A stretch of 64,000 bases of DNA from Kitagawia praeruptora (lineage: Eukaryota > Streptophyta > Magnoliopsida > Apiales > Apiaceae): contig CM075350.1 in assembly GCA_037693485.1 (NCBI GenBank), forward strand, positions 129,454,001 through 129,518,000, read 5' to 3'. Made by a program: the position numbers and the translations under genes. Below are positions 47,704 to 59,154 of the stretch, one piece after another. The notes under the pieces were generated by a model. It saw only the letters and a program-made list of their open reading frames with translations. It did not search any database and was not told the DNA's origin. Numbering within the stretch: position 1 is the stretch's first letter; every line of letters begins with the position of its first letter.

Positions 47704-50626
47704 TCTATCTTACACCCTGCATAATCAGAGTCTGAATAGCCAATTAGAAAGAAATCAGATTCTCTAGGATACCACAAACCAAGATTTGGAGTTCCTTTGA
47801 GATATCTAAAAATTCTCTTCACATCAATTAAATGAGATTCCTTAGGATCACTTTGGAATCTAGCACATAAACAGGTAGAAAACATTATATCTGGCCTACT
47901 TGCAGTTAGATACAACAATGAGCCTATCATGCCTCTATAACTAGTATTATCCACACTCTTTCCCTTAGGATCAGAGTCTAGTTTAGTGGCTGTTGCCATG
48001 GGTGTTTTTGCAACTGCACAGTCTTGAAAGTCAAACCTTCTTAAAAGATCTTTGATATACTTTGACTGATTAATGAAAATACCAGTCTCAGTCTGTTTGA
48101 CCTGCAAGCCTAAGAAATAATTTAATTCACCCATCATGCTCATCTGATACTTAGACTGCATAAGCTTGCTAAACTTAGCACACAACTTTTCATTAGTAGA
48201 ACCAAAAATAATATCATCAACATAAACTTGAACTAAAAGCAATTCACCTTTTATCTTTCTAAAGAATAGAGTTTTGTCAATTGTACCTCTTGTGAAGCCA
48301 TTTTCAAGAAGAAATTTAGACAAAGTCTCATACCATGCTCTTGGTGCTTGCTTTAGTCCATAGAGTGCCTTGTCAAGTTTGTAGACATGATTTGGAAACT
48401 TTGGATCAACAAATCCAGGTGGCTGTTCCACATACACTTCCTCATCAAGTTTGCCATTTAGAAAAGCACTCTTTACATCCATCTGGTATACCTTGAATTT
48501 TGAATGAGCTGCAAATGCAAGAAACATTCTGATTGCTTCCAATCTTGCTACAAGTGCAAAGGTCTCATCATAATCAATGCCTTCTTCCTGAGAATAACCC
48601 TTGGCCACCAGTCTTGCTTTGTTTCTTACAATCATACCAGATTCATCTAGCTTGTTTCTAAAAACCCATCTTGCACCAACAATAGATCTATCTTTAGGTC
48701 TTGGTACCAGTTTCCAGACTTTGTTTCTCTCAAACTCATTTAACTCCTCCTGCATTGCAATTACCCAATCAGGATCCTGTAAGGCTTCTTCAACCTTATT
48801 AGGTTCATTCTTTGAGAGAAAGCAACTATACAAGCATTCATTTTGAATTGATCTTCTAGTTCGAACACCACTATTTGGATCACCAATAATCAAATCTTCA
48901 GTATGATCCTTTTTCCATTTTCTAACAGGTGGTAGATTGACTCTGCTAGTCTCTCCCCCTAAGTTAGTGGTATCTCTTGTAGAAGAATTCTCTCTACCTT
49001 CAAAAACTCTCCTTTGATCAATAGAATCAGTAGATTCCATATTGCTGCTAGTTACTGATATTTCCTCAGTAGACTCTGAAAGATCAGTTCCTAATGGAGT
49101 AGACTCTGAAACGTCAATTCCTGATGGGATAGACTCTGAAAGGCTAGTCTGCTCCTGATGATCTCTGTGTTCTCTTTGATTTATTTGCTCCCCCTCAACA
49201 GTAGCATTCCTTTGAGAAGCAATAGAAATTCCTTCTGGAGAACCTTCATCATCACTGGAGAGTATCTCAGAATTCTTAAGATTTTCAAATTCCAATTTGT
49301 CATGGCTTTCATCAGTTTGCAGAATTCCAAATTTCTTATCATCAAATGCAACATGAATTGATTCCATAACAATGTGAGTTCTGAGATTATAAACTTTGAA
49401 GGCCTTAGATGCTGAATATCCTAGAAAAACTGCTTCATCCGATTTGGCTTCAAATTTTCCAAGTTGTTCTGGATGAACTTTTAGGACATAGCATTTGCAT
49501 CCAAAGATGTGAAAGTATTTCACACTTGGTTTCTTTCCTTTGATCATCTCATAGGGAGTTTTTCCATGACTATTTACCAAGGTACAATTTTGAGTGAAAC
49601 ATGCAGTGTTAATGGCTTCTGCCCAAAAATAGGTTGGAAGTTTTGCATCTGCAAGCATGGTTCTTGCTGCCTCTATGAGAGTCCTGTTCTTTCTTTCCAC
49701 TACACCATTTTGTTGAGGTGTACCAGGTGTAAAAAACTGTTGAGTGATTCCATTGTCTGCACAAAACCCCTCCATTGTAGAATTCTTGAATTCTGTACCA
49801 TTGTCACTTCTAAGTACTTTGACTTTGTACTCAGAGTTATTATGAATATTCTTGATAAGTTCAATGATTTGCTGAGGAGCTTCATCCTTCTTGTGTAGAA
49901 AGAACACCCATGTGAACCTTGTGAAATCATCCACTATAACTAGAGCATATCTTTTCTTGCTGATAGACATAATGTTTATTGGACCAAACAGATCAAGATG
50001 TAGCATGTGAAATGGTTCAGTAATTGAATTTTCAGTTTTGCTCTTGAAAGTGGTTCTTCTTTGCTTTCCAAGCTGACATGCATCACAAAGTCCATCTTGC
50101 ACAAAATTTGCCTGAGGTAGGCCTCTCACCAAATTGTGCTTAACAAGTTGATTAAGCTTCTTGAAATTAAGATGTGAGAGCTTCTTGTGCCAATTCCAGC
50201 TTTCATCACTTGTTGCTTTGCTGTAGAGACATCTAACAATTTCTTTAGATGTATCACTTAAGCTGGCTTCATATACGTTACCATGTCTTTGACCAGTTAG
50301 AACAATGTCTCCATTCTACATATTCAAGATTTTGCATCCTTCTCTGTCAAAGATTGATTTGTAACCTTTATCACCCAGTTGACTTATGCTTAAAAGAGTA
50401 TGTTTCAAGCCTTCAACCAGTGCTACATTTTCTATGATGACATTCCCCAAAACAATTGAGCCATATCCTAGAGTTTCTCCTTTGTTGCCATCACCAAAAG
50501 ATATTACTGGGCCAGCTTTCCTCTCAAACTTTGTAAGCAGGGACTTCTTTCCAGTCATATGTCCAGAGCATCCACTGTCCAAGATAATTGAATTCTTCTT
50601 TCCTGTGCCCTGCAAACAAAAAGTAA
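47704..50626 (-). pseudogene. Sire-2 pol: protease, integrase and RT
   Basis: The frame is open from just at the gag stop, in a -1 register. Protease: IILDSGCSGHMTG. Integrase: zinc region (HKKLSHLNF to CDACQLGK), then HLDLFGPIN, LRSDNGTEF and VVERKNRT. RT: ARLVAKGYSQEEGIDYDETF, QMDVKSAFLNGKLDEEVYV and YVDDIIFGS. One TAG (50316-50318) lies between protease and integrase. One conserved Pro before the RT VARLEA motif has become Leu (FALVARLEA). The frame then runs into the LTR of the inserted gag-only element at 47703, which adds about 20 foreign codons before a stop. Confidence 0.92.
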
Positions 50627-52918
50627 CTAGTTAGAATTTTTTAGGACCCAACTTTGATTGGATCCTTTCTTACTAGATTTAGAAACAACAGGCTTTGAAG
50701 ATTTTGATTTTATTTTACCTGTTGTAGAGTCAACTTTAGACTCTAATTTCATAAACTGTTTGTGACTAGGAGTTTCAGATTTCAAGGAATAATAGTCATA
50801 ATACAGTTCATGATATTCTCTACACATGTAAATGGAATGAAGTAAACTACCACAATGATAACAAGCTTTTTGTGGTTGGTATTGAATTTTCTGAGTCTTG
50901 GGGAATCTGGACTCAGTTTTCCAAGAAGGTTTTTGATTGTAGTCTAGGGCCAAATGATTATGATTTCCACACTTATAGCATTTTTTCCTAGGTGCATCAG
51001 GTATATTCTTGTAATTATTCTCTTTGTTAATACCTTCTTTTCCATTCCTATTTCTTTTGATCTTGCTAGACTCTGAAAGACCATCTAATCTCTGTTTCAA
51101 CTGAGACTTAGACAGAAACCCTATGTTTACATTCTTAGGTTTCTCTAACACTTTCTCATCTGAATTACTATTGTTAATCCTTTTGTGTACAACAGGGGTA
51201 CCTTTTGAATCAACAAATTTAACATGATTAGGTTCAGAAACAATTTTCTTACCTTCAGATTTAGATGTGTTAGCTTCTACCTTACTATCATCATTGACAG
51301 TAACTACTTTTTCTTCTTGTCTAGCCTTATCAAAACCTAAACCATTAACGTTACCACGAATTCCACTTTCAAAGATTTCTATAGTCTTTTTACTGGAATT
51401 GTTAATGGTCTTAATCACATCTCTCTCTTCTTCTAGTTCTTTTCTGACATAGTCATAAGCCTCAAGAATAACACTATAATCATGCTTAGCTTTATCAGAA
51501 CTTAACTTGTATTCTTCCATTTGAATTAATTCAGATTCAAGAAAATTATTTCTATCAACTAATTTATCATTCTTAACCTTAAGTTCATCTCTTTCACAAG
51601 TAAGAATTCTAAAATTAGTCATAAGATTCTTAAACTCAGCATGGATATATCTAATTTCATCAGAATTTAAGCTATCAAATGAATCAAGAGAGTGAAGTGA
51701 TACCTTAACAGAGGATGGAGAAGTTTTCTTTGGAGATCCAGGTTTGTCTGAACTATTTGCCATCAATGCAATGTTGTCATAATCCAATTCATCTTCAGAA
51801 TCACTGGAATCAGCCTAATCCTTCTGTGTGACCATAAGTGCATTACCCTTTCCTGAATTCCTAGGCTTCTTACACTCACTAGCAAAGTGTCCAAGCTCGC
51901 TGCAGTTGAAGCACTTGATCTTGGCCTTATCAAGCTTGACAATTGTACTTTTTCCTTTGTCACTCTTCTTCTCCTCCTTCTTTTGAAAAGGTCCTTTGCT
52001 AAATCTTCTCCTATTAAATCTTCCTTTCTTGAAAGCTTTAGCAAACATAGCAAAGAGTTCCTGCATCTCAGATTCAGAATCATTGTTGTCAGAGTCCATA
52101 TCAGTAGTCTCTGACTCAGAACTTTCTTTGCTTTTCTTCTTCCTTGAATTCTTTACAGCAATCTCTTCATGCTGTTCTTCAGGAAGCTTCTTTACTTCAG
52201 ATTGAGCAGTAAGTGCAATAGTCTTCATCTTTCCTTCACTCCTGCTCTTTTTCTGTTGCTTGTCAAGTTCATAAGCTCTCAATTTTCCATATACTGCCTC
52301 TAATGAAATCTCATCCAGATCATTAGCTTCCTCAATCGCAGATATCTTCTCATTGTAGAAATCAGGCAAAGCTTTCATGAACTTTGTATTCATATCCTCC
52401 AAGTCATAACATTTACCATGCATGGCCATCTCATTGATGAGTTTTGTAAACCTATCAAAGGTATCAGTAAGTGACTCACCAGACTTAGATTCAAAGTACT
52501 CATACTATTGTATAAGTAATGTCCTCATATTCTTCCTGACAGGCTTAGTTCCTTCACAGTGAACCTTAAGATTATCCCATATATCCTTAGCAGTTTTACA
52601 ATAGAGAACATAGTTAGTGAGAACAGAATTAAGACTGTTGAATAATATGTTTCTCACTTTAGCAACTTTAAGAACATTCTCCTTGTCCTTATCTGACCAT
52701 TCAGATTTTGGCTTCTCTGCTGTATGTTTTGGAACAACCACACCATCAACAGTTGCTTGTCCAACGACTTTTGTTGGAACAAAAGGTCCATCTCTGATTC
52801 TGTCAAGATAATCAGGATCTGTTGCTTCCAGATGATGGAACATCTTTACTTCCCATAGAGTATATTCGTTTCTCTTGAGCATAGGAATCTTAGTATTCCC
52901 ATCCTTGTAACCAGACAT
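50627..52918 (-). pseudogene. Sire-2 gag (UBN2-type, three zinc-knuckle-like motifs)
   Basis: The ATG is at 52916-52918, 33 bases after the primer site. The N-terminal part is UBN2-like (KIPMLKRNEYTLWEVKM, then CKTAKDIWDNLKVHCEGT). A first CCHC knuckle, CFNCSELGHFASEC, is intact. A long Lys/Glu/Asn-rich stretch follows, then CYKCGNHNHLALDY with Tyr instead of the last Cys, and CYHCGSLLHSIYMC. Two in-frame TAG codons (52505-52507 and 51815-51817) break an otherwise single frame that ends at TAG 50627-50629. The register then shifts by -1 for pol, as in Sire-1. Confidence 0.88.
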
Positions 52919-52951
52919 GATTGTAGATCTTTATGATTATTCGAAATCAAC

Positions 52952-52965
52952 CTGCTCTGATACCA
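52952..52965 (-). other. Sire-2 primer binding site (Met-tRNAi)
   Basis: The minus strand reads TGGTATCAGAGCAG, two bases after the 5' LTR. It is an extended match to plant initiator Met-tRNA. Confidence 0.92.
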
Positions 52966-52967
52966 AT

Positions 52968-53707
52968 TGTTAACTCGAATAACTTGTATAAGGGGGGGTT
53001 GAATACAAGTTATATAATCATGTCTGATTTTTGCTTGATTATATGAACAAGAATAAACGAATGAATTAAATTCTGTTTGTATTAATAAGATCAAATACAA
53101 ACTCTACCAAAGGTGTACAATACCTTTAGCAGCTGCTGACAATACAAATCTCTCTCTCTGTTTATACTCTCGTATACTCACGATTACAAACCTTATGAAC
53201 TGAACTCTTTTTTACAATGATATAGAGAGAGTATTTATAATGCTACCTATCAACTACTAACAGAAAGATATAATCTATACATGACAATATTCTGCATTCT
53301 AGTCGATAGTTTCCATCAATAGAAAACTCTTTCCTTCATAATATCTTCTTGCTTGTTCTTCAAACAAAGATCCTGTTTTATAGCACTTGCCAGTTTCTGT
53401 AGCATCCACAATGACATCGTCAGTAACACGACTGATATCAGGATTTCATTTGCATCAGTATCTGATCATCATCAGTATTAGACCATCATCAGGATTTGCT
53501 CTTTGTTCCTGACATGTAGTCTGTGATACACTGTTCGTTCCTGACTAAACTGTACAGATAACTGTCTTACACAGGATTACAAGAAGTATAATGCATAAAT
53601 TCTATTCTTAACATGTAGTCTCTAAGTCCTTTATAAGATCAGGATTATAAGAAGTATAATGCGTAAATTCTATTCTTAACATCACAACTTATGAATTATT
53701 CCTAACA
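52968..53707 (-). repeat. Sire-2 5' LTR
   Basis: 740 bp, the partner of 17604-18318. At 53570-53695 the block aggattacaagaagtataatgc...ttcttaacat occurs twice in slightly different forms, explaining the extra length. It is followed by the GTAAA duplication (53708-53712). Confidence 0.93.
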
Positions 53708-53712
53708 GTAAA

Positions 53713-53900
53713 AGAAAACTAATATTTAATATACCATATTCTAATAGGAAAAAAAATCAACATGTGAACTCCCAAACTGAAAATACACATTTTAAATTGT
53801 CCTTAAAAACAAGCTGAGGGCAATCACCATAAACTCCAACAGTCATCTCTTACTCTAAATACGAGATATATTGGATATGTTTGTTTGATTAATAATGTTT
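53713..53900. other. Short spacer, nothing recognised
   Basis: AT-rich sequence between Sire-2 and the Sire-3 LTR, with no frame or repeat I can support. Confidence 0.5.
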
Positions 53901-54633
53901 TGATGGGTCCCGTAAGAGGGCTATATTAAGCTAGAAGGGGGGGGATTGAATAGCTTAATTACCAATTTTAAAAATTATTATGGCGTTTTAAAATATTTTT
54001 CCCTTTTTAAAATATTTTACCGAGTCGTTAGCAGTTTATAAGTGCGGAAATAAACGACAAGTAAAGAAAATACCACGCAGGAGATTTTATCCTGGTTCGC
54101 GATGGCGCAAACCCTAATGGATTCGCTCACCCCTACTCTAGTCCCCGAGCTCCTCTCCGGACTCGAGATTTTCCCTTAAAATAAACTCGCTCCTTTAGTA
54201 GGCGGAGAAGCCTTTACAACCCTACAAATATTTGTCTTGGTGCGTAACTACCCGTTACCACCTCAAAATAAATGTAAACACCTACACAACTTATCTTAGA
54301 CAATAACTCCCCGCTATTTCTTCAAAGTTGATGTAGAACCCTTAGTGTAGACTATTAATTCTTGGCTTTTGTCGGTCTTGGGTCTTAGATGAAAGGTCTT
54401 GGGTCTTTCCTCTTCTTCACGGTGCAAGGACTACTAACTCCCCGTTAGTACGTCTAGGACTTGGGTCTTAGAACGAGAATCACCTCACTTCAACTTCACC
54501 TCACTACAAAAGTTAGACAAACAATATCTACGAAACAAATATGTGGTTAAGCAAGATATATATTAAAATCGTGCAAAACTAGTAGTTTACGGTACTAGCC
54601 ACGATGGACGCTTAATATGCGTTAAACTATTAT

Positions 54634-54735
54634 TCAACTCACAAGTGTGAGGATGAGAGAGAAAATTTCAACTCGCAAGTGCGAGGACAATAAAGAAAAT
54701 TCAACTCGCAAGTGCGAGGACCGTGAAAGAACGCT
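54634..54735. repeat. Three ~34-bp tandem units in the Sire-3 LTR
   Basis: Units start at 54634, 54669 and 54702, each beginning caactc(a/g)caagtg(t/c)gagga, with variable A-rich tails. Confidence 0.85.
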
Positions 54736-54893
54736 ATTACACGTTAGCTATATGCGTAGTGCGGAAAATAGTAAATAACGGCTAGGGTTAAGTCACACGA
54801 GTGGACTTTACGCACAAGTGGTATTAGAACGTTAATATTCAATTAAGAATATTAAGTTATATCTTGTGATTTTAACTTCTTCACGAAGTTTAT

Positions 54894-55272
54894 GTGATAC
54901 GAAGTATTCCTTTAAAGAATGTCCCACGGAGCACTGTAGATGCTAGTTGGGAATCCGTAAAAATACTTAATCGTATCAACTTTGACGTGTGTCAAATAAA
55001 CAAGTCTTTTTAAGCTACTAGGCTTAATACTTTTAAGATGTATACTTGCTTTTGACTAAAGTCAATGTCAAAGTATAATCTTCTTTTAACTTCTTGCACG
55101 AAAAGAGTTTATGGCCACGTAAAATAAAACGTAAATAAAACAAGTGGCTAGACTTGTGCTTAAAGAAGTATATGTTGAACGAAGTATTCCTTTAAGAATA
55201 TCCCACGGAGCACTGTAGACGCTAGTTGGGAACCCGTAAGAATACTTAATCGTTACAACCTTGACTTTTGTC
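54894..55272. repeat. Direct repeat of ~98 bp in the Sire-3 LTR
   Basis: 54894-54993 and about 55174-55272 share cgaagtattcctttaa, cccacggagcactgtaga and gctagttgggaa, at a spacing of about 280 bp. Both are followed by similar tttgac sequence, so this is a diverged segmental duplication. Confidence 0.8.
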
Positions 55273-56868
55273 GGATAATCGTTCTCTTTTAAAAAGAGAC
55301 TCTTTGGATCTTTAAAATAGATCCGATAATAGAGATTAAGATGAAGTATAGAAGTTAAGCACAAATCTCAAATATAAACACAAAGACGAAGCTAAAAATT
55401 ACCACTTTTAAAAGTCGTCGGAAAAAGTTCGCCGGATTTTGGCACGGTGGTCGAACTTTGGGCAGCCCTTCGGAGGCCGGAAAGTGGTGGTAGATGAGCT
55501 AGCTTGGGTGAAAAAAGTTTGGTTGGGTGGAACTAAGCTTGTTTAACAAAAACCTTCAATATATGTATATATATAATAGAAAGAAGGTTTTTGAGATGAA
55601 GTAGATGAAGATAAATCTTGTAAGTGTTTGGAGAGTGTTTACTTCAAAAATCCCAGCATGTATTTGGCTCTTAGCTTGTGTTTTAAATGGGTGTGTGGAG
55701 GGGGGTATTTATAGAAAGGGTTGGGTGGAATGAATGGTGAAGATTTAGATGTAAGGGAGTGGTTGAGATTGAAAGCACTTGGATTGATGAGTTGGAAAGT
55801 GGTTTGTGTTAGTTGGGGGTGATTTTGTGTTTCTTCCAAGTGGGTTTGGTATTAAAATACCACCTGTGTTTGAGCTTTAAATAATTGTATCGGACAGTTT
55901 CAAAAAAAAAAATTGTATCGGACTCGTACCAATTAACGATTAAATACGTAACACATATCGTTAATTAAATATCCGATAAATACGAAAATACTCTATAAAT
56001 AATTCTAAAATTATGGAGCACTTGGGAATATTTTAAAATAATATTCTGGAAAGTTTGGTCAATTTTGGTCAAGGTTGACTTGGTCAAACGTGATCAACTG
56101 TTGACTAATTGTCTCGATTTTCGTGCCCGGACGAAAATTCCTGAAAAATTACGAAACTTTAACTATGCATATAAAATAGTATTTAAATGATTAATCTCAA
56201 GTTTCAAGTCATTCTAGCAAGTATAAGTATTTTATTTGGATTTAAAACGATTAAATCAGCTTTCGGTTCAGAATAAAATACGATTGGTCTTTCCTCGGAA
56301 TAAATAAATATTTTGACCAATGTTTTGACTAGAATAAATACTTAAAATATATTTCCTAAAATATAAAATATTTTTGAGAGAGCAGGAAATATTTTTGAGG
56401 GATTAAAATAATTTTCTCCGAAATATGAAATAATTATGAACCGGGAGAAAAATTACTTTAAATATTTCTGGAGCGAGAAAAAAATATTCTTGAAGATAAA
56501 AAGTCTTTCTAGGATGAGAAAATATTTTGAGTGTAAAGACATAATATTTTTAGAGTAAAAACTGATCGTTTTTGAATTTAGCACGAGTTCTCTAAAGAAC
56601 ATTAAATCTCGAATATTCTTTGTTCGAGCCTGTTGCCTTATTAATATTGCAACCGAGATCTAAAAAATATCAAACCTCGATATTTCTTTTTGATCTTATT
56701 GCCTTGATGTAGAGATATATTCCGTAAAATAAATATTTTTATTTTTCAGCGAGAATGGAATATCTCTTATATTTAAAAATAGGTTTATAAATATTTGCTA
56801 GAATTGACCATTTGTCTTTTGATCGAATCAATTAAATAAATGACCTAGTGGAGAGGATTCTACGTGTA

Positions 56869-56975
56869 TTTAAATTTTATGTTAAATCGTACAAATACCA
56901 AAATAAATATTATGTCAAAAATATCCTTTCAATCTTCCCCTTTTTGGTATTTGCCAAACAAACATAAAATTTAAA
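56869..56975 (-). other. Sire-3 polypurine tract inside a long inverted repeat
   Basis: The PPT is the complement of atcttcccc at 56932-56940. The LTR arms tttaaattttatgt (56869-56882) and caaataccaaaa (56892-56903) pair perfectly with internal acataaaatttaaa (56962-56975) and ttttggtatttg (56942-56953). That gives 26 perfect pairs around an internal loop, with the LTR/PPT junction at 56931/56932 in the terminal loop. Confidence 0.85.
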
Positions 56976-57526
56976 TTTTAAAAGTGTGTGCTTTCCCTTA
57001 GTGTATGCATGATATTTGAAAAATATTTTCGCACTAAATAAGGAGAATACTACTAAATATTCCTATCTAAAGACAATAATTGATTCCTGCAAAAGTAAAA
57101 CAATAGTAAAACAATAGTCAGATGGTGTAAAGAAAGAGATAATATAGCAAAATTTTAAAATTTTCGAATAGTATATACTATTCTTTCTTCCCTTTTATTT
57201 TGTATAGTACCAAAATTTTTCCTAAAACTTCCCTTTTTGTTTGAAAAGAAATTCTCTTCCCCCATTTGTTTTTTTTAAAAAAAACATGTGCTTCCCTTTT
57301 TGAAAAACTAGTGCATAAAAAATTCTTTCTTTCTTCCCCTTCGGTTTATGAGAATATATAATCGTAGATATATGCCACAAGAATTTAGAAGATTTCATGC
57401 AATTTACTAACAAGCATATATATGAGAAGGTAAGCATGGATACTAGCACTTGTATCATACAAGTATATCGTTCAAGTTTCTCTTTTACTTAACACTGTAC
57501 TCGTGTATACATGTTGTAAGATCATA
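56976..57526. other. Sire-3 interior remnant, no gene
   Basis: AT-rich sequence with several cttcccttttt words (about 57189, 57226, 57291 and 57334) that look like extra pyrimidine tracts. No convincing reading frame is present. TAA at 57527-57529 is the left target duplication of the Harbinger element. Confidence 0.5.
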
Positions 57527-57693
57527 TAAGAGCAACTCCAACCCTATTCTCTATACTTGTTCTCTAAAAAATTATATAATAATAATTCTCTAAATTATAA
57601 AGAATCAAAAAGGTGTTGGCCTCCAATGGTGTTCTCTATAATTCAAAATCAACATTTTATTATTATTAATAATTAAATTTTAAGGGTTATTTC

Positions 57694-57831
57694 TCCAACA
57701 ACTATATTATACAGTAATTATTTTCCAACAGCTATATTTTCAAACAGCTATATTTTCAACGGTTATATTTACAACGGCTATATTTACAACAGCTATATTT
57801 TCAACGGCTATATCTCAACAGCTATATTTTC
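57694..57831. repeat. Subterminal caacggctatattt repeats
   Basis: About eight 15-bp units of caac(a/g)gctatattt lie 165-300 bases inside the left end, just before the transposase gene. Subterminal repeats in DNA transposons often bind the transposase or its Myb-like partner, so these are candidate binding sites (inference). Confidence 0.8.
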
Positions 57832-57908
57832 ACATCATATATATAAATGTCACTACTTGCAAATTTAAAGATCAGATTCATTCTAAAATTATAATCTCAT
57901 AAAACATC

Positions 57909-59154
57909 ATGTCAAATATTATTCGATTAATGCGTGAAATGATGAATGCAGAAGAAGAAGAAGCTGAACAAATGTTAACAATGGCTACTGCTGTTCAACA
58001 ATATCAACAACTTCATGGTGAAAGTTCAGCCTCACAACATGGTGGATCAACACCAAATCACCGTGTCATCAATCGAAACAGAGAAGAAGGTCATGCTCGA
58101 CTTTATCGTGACTATTTCTCTAATAACCCTACGTATCCAGAAACAATGTTTCGTAGAAGATTTCGGATGCGTCAAGCACTTTTTTTGAGGATTCAAGAAG
58201 CAATTACAGCTCATGATAATTATTTCGCTCAAAAAATGGACGCTGTGGGAGTTCGTGGATTATCGTCTCTCCAGAAAATAACAGCCGCACTTCGAATGCT
58301 TGCTTATGGAACTGCTGCAGATTCTGTTGATGAGTACATTAGGATTGGGGAAAGTACAACAATCGAGAGTCTTAAAAGATTTGTGAAAGCGGTTGTTGAA
58401 GTATTCGGTCCAGAATATTTGAGATGACCAAATATTGAAGATACAACGAGGTTGTTGGAAGTTGCGAAACAACGTGGCTTTCCAGGTATGTTAGGAAGCA
58501 TTGATTGTAGGTCATGTTCATGAACCTACTATTATTCTGGAAGCAATAGCTTCGTATGATCTTTGGATTTGGCACTCTTTTTTCGGCTTACCTGGATCTT
58601 TAAATGATATTAATGTGCTAGATCGATCTAATGTTTTTAATGAATTAGCAGAAGGATGTGGACCTCAAGTTAATTTTAGTATCAATGGGCGTGAATATAA
58701 GATGGGGTACTATCTCGCTGACGGTATATATCCTTCCTGGCCAACATTTGTTAAAACTATTTCGAATCCTCAAGGTAACAAAAGAAAGCATTTTGCTGCT
58801 GCACAAGAAGCAGCTAGAAAAGATGTTGAACGTGCATTCGGAGTGCTGCAAGCTCGATTCGCAATAATACGCGGACCTTCACGATTTTGGGATGTTGATA
58901 CAATGAAATATATAATGACATCTTGTATAATTTTGCACAATATGATTGTTGAAGACGAAAGAGAATTACATATTTCAGATTATAACTATGACATGGATGC
59001 TGATACGCCAACTATTTCAATGAATAATGGTCGTAAGAGGGACATCAAAGAATTTATTCAAGTATATCGGCAAATTCGAGACAAGCAAGCTCATATCCAG
59101 TTGCAGAATGATCTTATCGAGCATCTTTGGCAAAGTCATGGCAGTGATATCTAA
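57909..59154 (+). pseudogene. PIF/Harbinger (HARBI1-like) transposase
   Basis: A DDE nuclease that cuts the element out and inserts it at TWA sites. The start is the first ATG after the subterminal repeats. The N-terminal part is acidic, followed by a helical region with LRMLAYGTAADSVDEYIRIG, the conserved pre-catalytic block. The catalytic residues are visible: D in GSIDC, D in GSLNDINVLDRS and E in DVERAFGVLQARF. There are two lesions. A TGA at 58425-58427 replaces an expected Arg codon (YLR-stop-PN). A deletion with frame change just after GSIDC (near 58506) removes the usual short Trp-rich MHW...NCPTAW segment. The remaining C-terminal half is open to 59154. Confidence 0.9.

Larger units (their letters stand above)
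17604..53707 (-). mobile_element. Sire-2: Sirevirus-like Ty1/copia carrying two nested elements
   Basis: A minus-strand copia element with LTRs 17604-18318 and 52968-53707. The target duplication GTAAA lies at 17599-17603 and 53708-53712, with a Met-tRNA primer site and a PPT. Removing the Tekay-like insertion (19954-35288) and the gag-only gypsy insertion (39116-47703), each with one copy of its target duplication, leaves about 12.2 kb. The restored order is gag, protease, integrase, RT, RNase H, spacer, ORF3. Both insertions are in the same orientation as the host element. The element is dead: several TAG stops, frameshifts in ORF3 and two large insertions. Confidence 0.93.
53901..56931 (-). 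repeat. Sire-3 LTR (truncated Sirevirus-like element)
   Basis: About 3.03 kb with TGATGGG and TTTCA ends. Like the two complete elements, it has a G run followed by ttgaata about 35 bases from its left end. At its right end it is followed by a PPT of the same atct(t/c)cccc form. No second LTR or matching 5-bp duplication (tgttt, atctt) is visible, so this is the 3' end of an element whose remainder is lost or out of view. The exact left end is set by analogy. Confidence 0.65.

Noticed and set aside
50610..50718. 109-base intron joining Sire-2 gag to pol
   Set aside because: A CAG-GTAAAA donor and a TTTGCAG acceptor exist, but removing 109 bases does not bring gag into the pol frame.
53901..56931. 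Solo LTR produced by recombination
   Set aside because: The flanking 5-mers (tgttt and atctt) do not match, and a polypurine tract with internal sequence follows the right end. It is better read as the 3' end of a truncated element.
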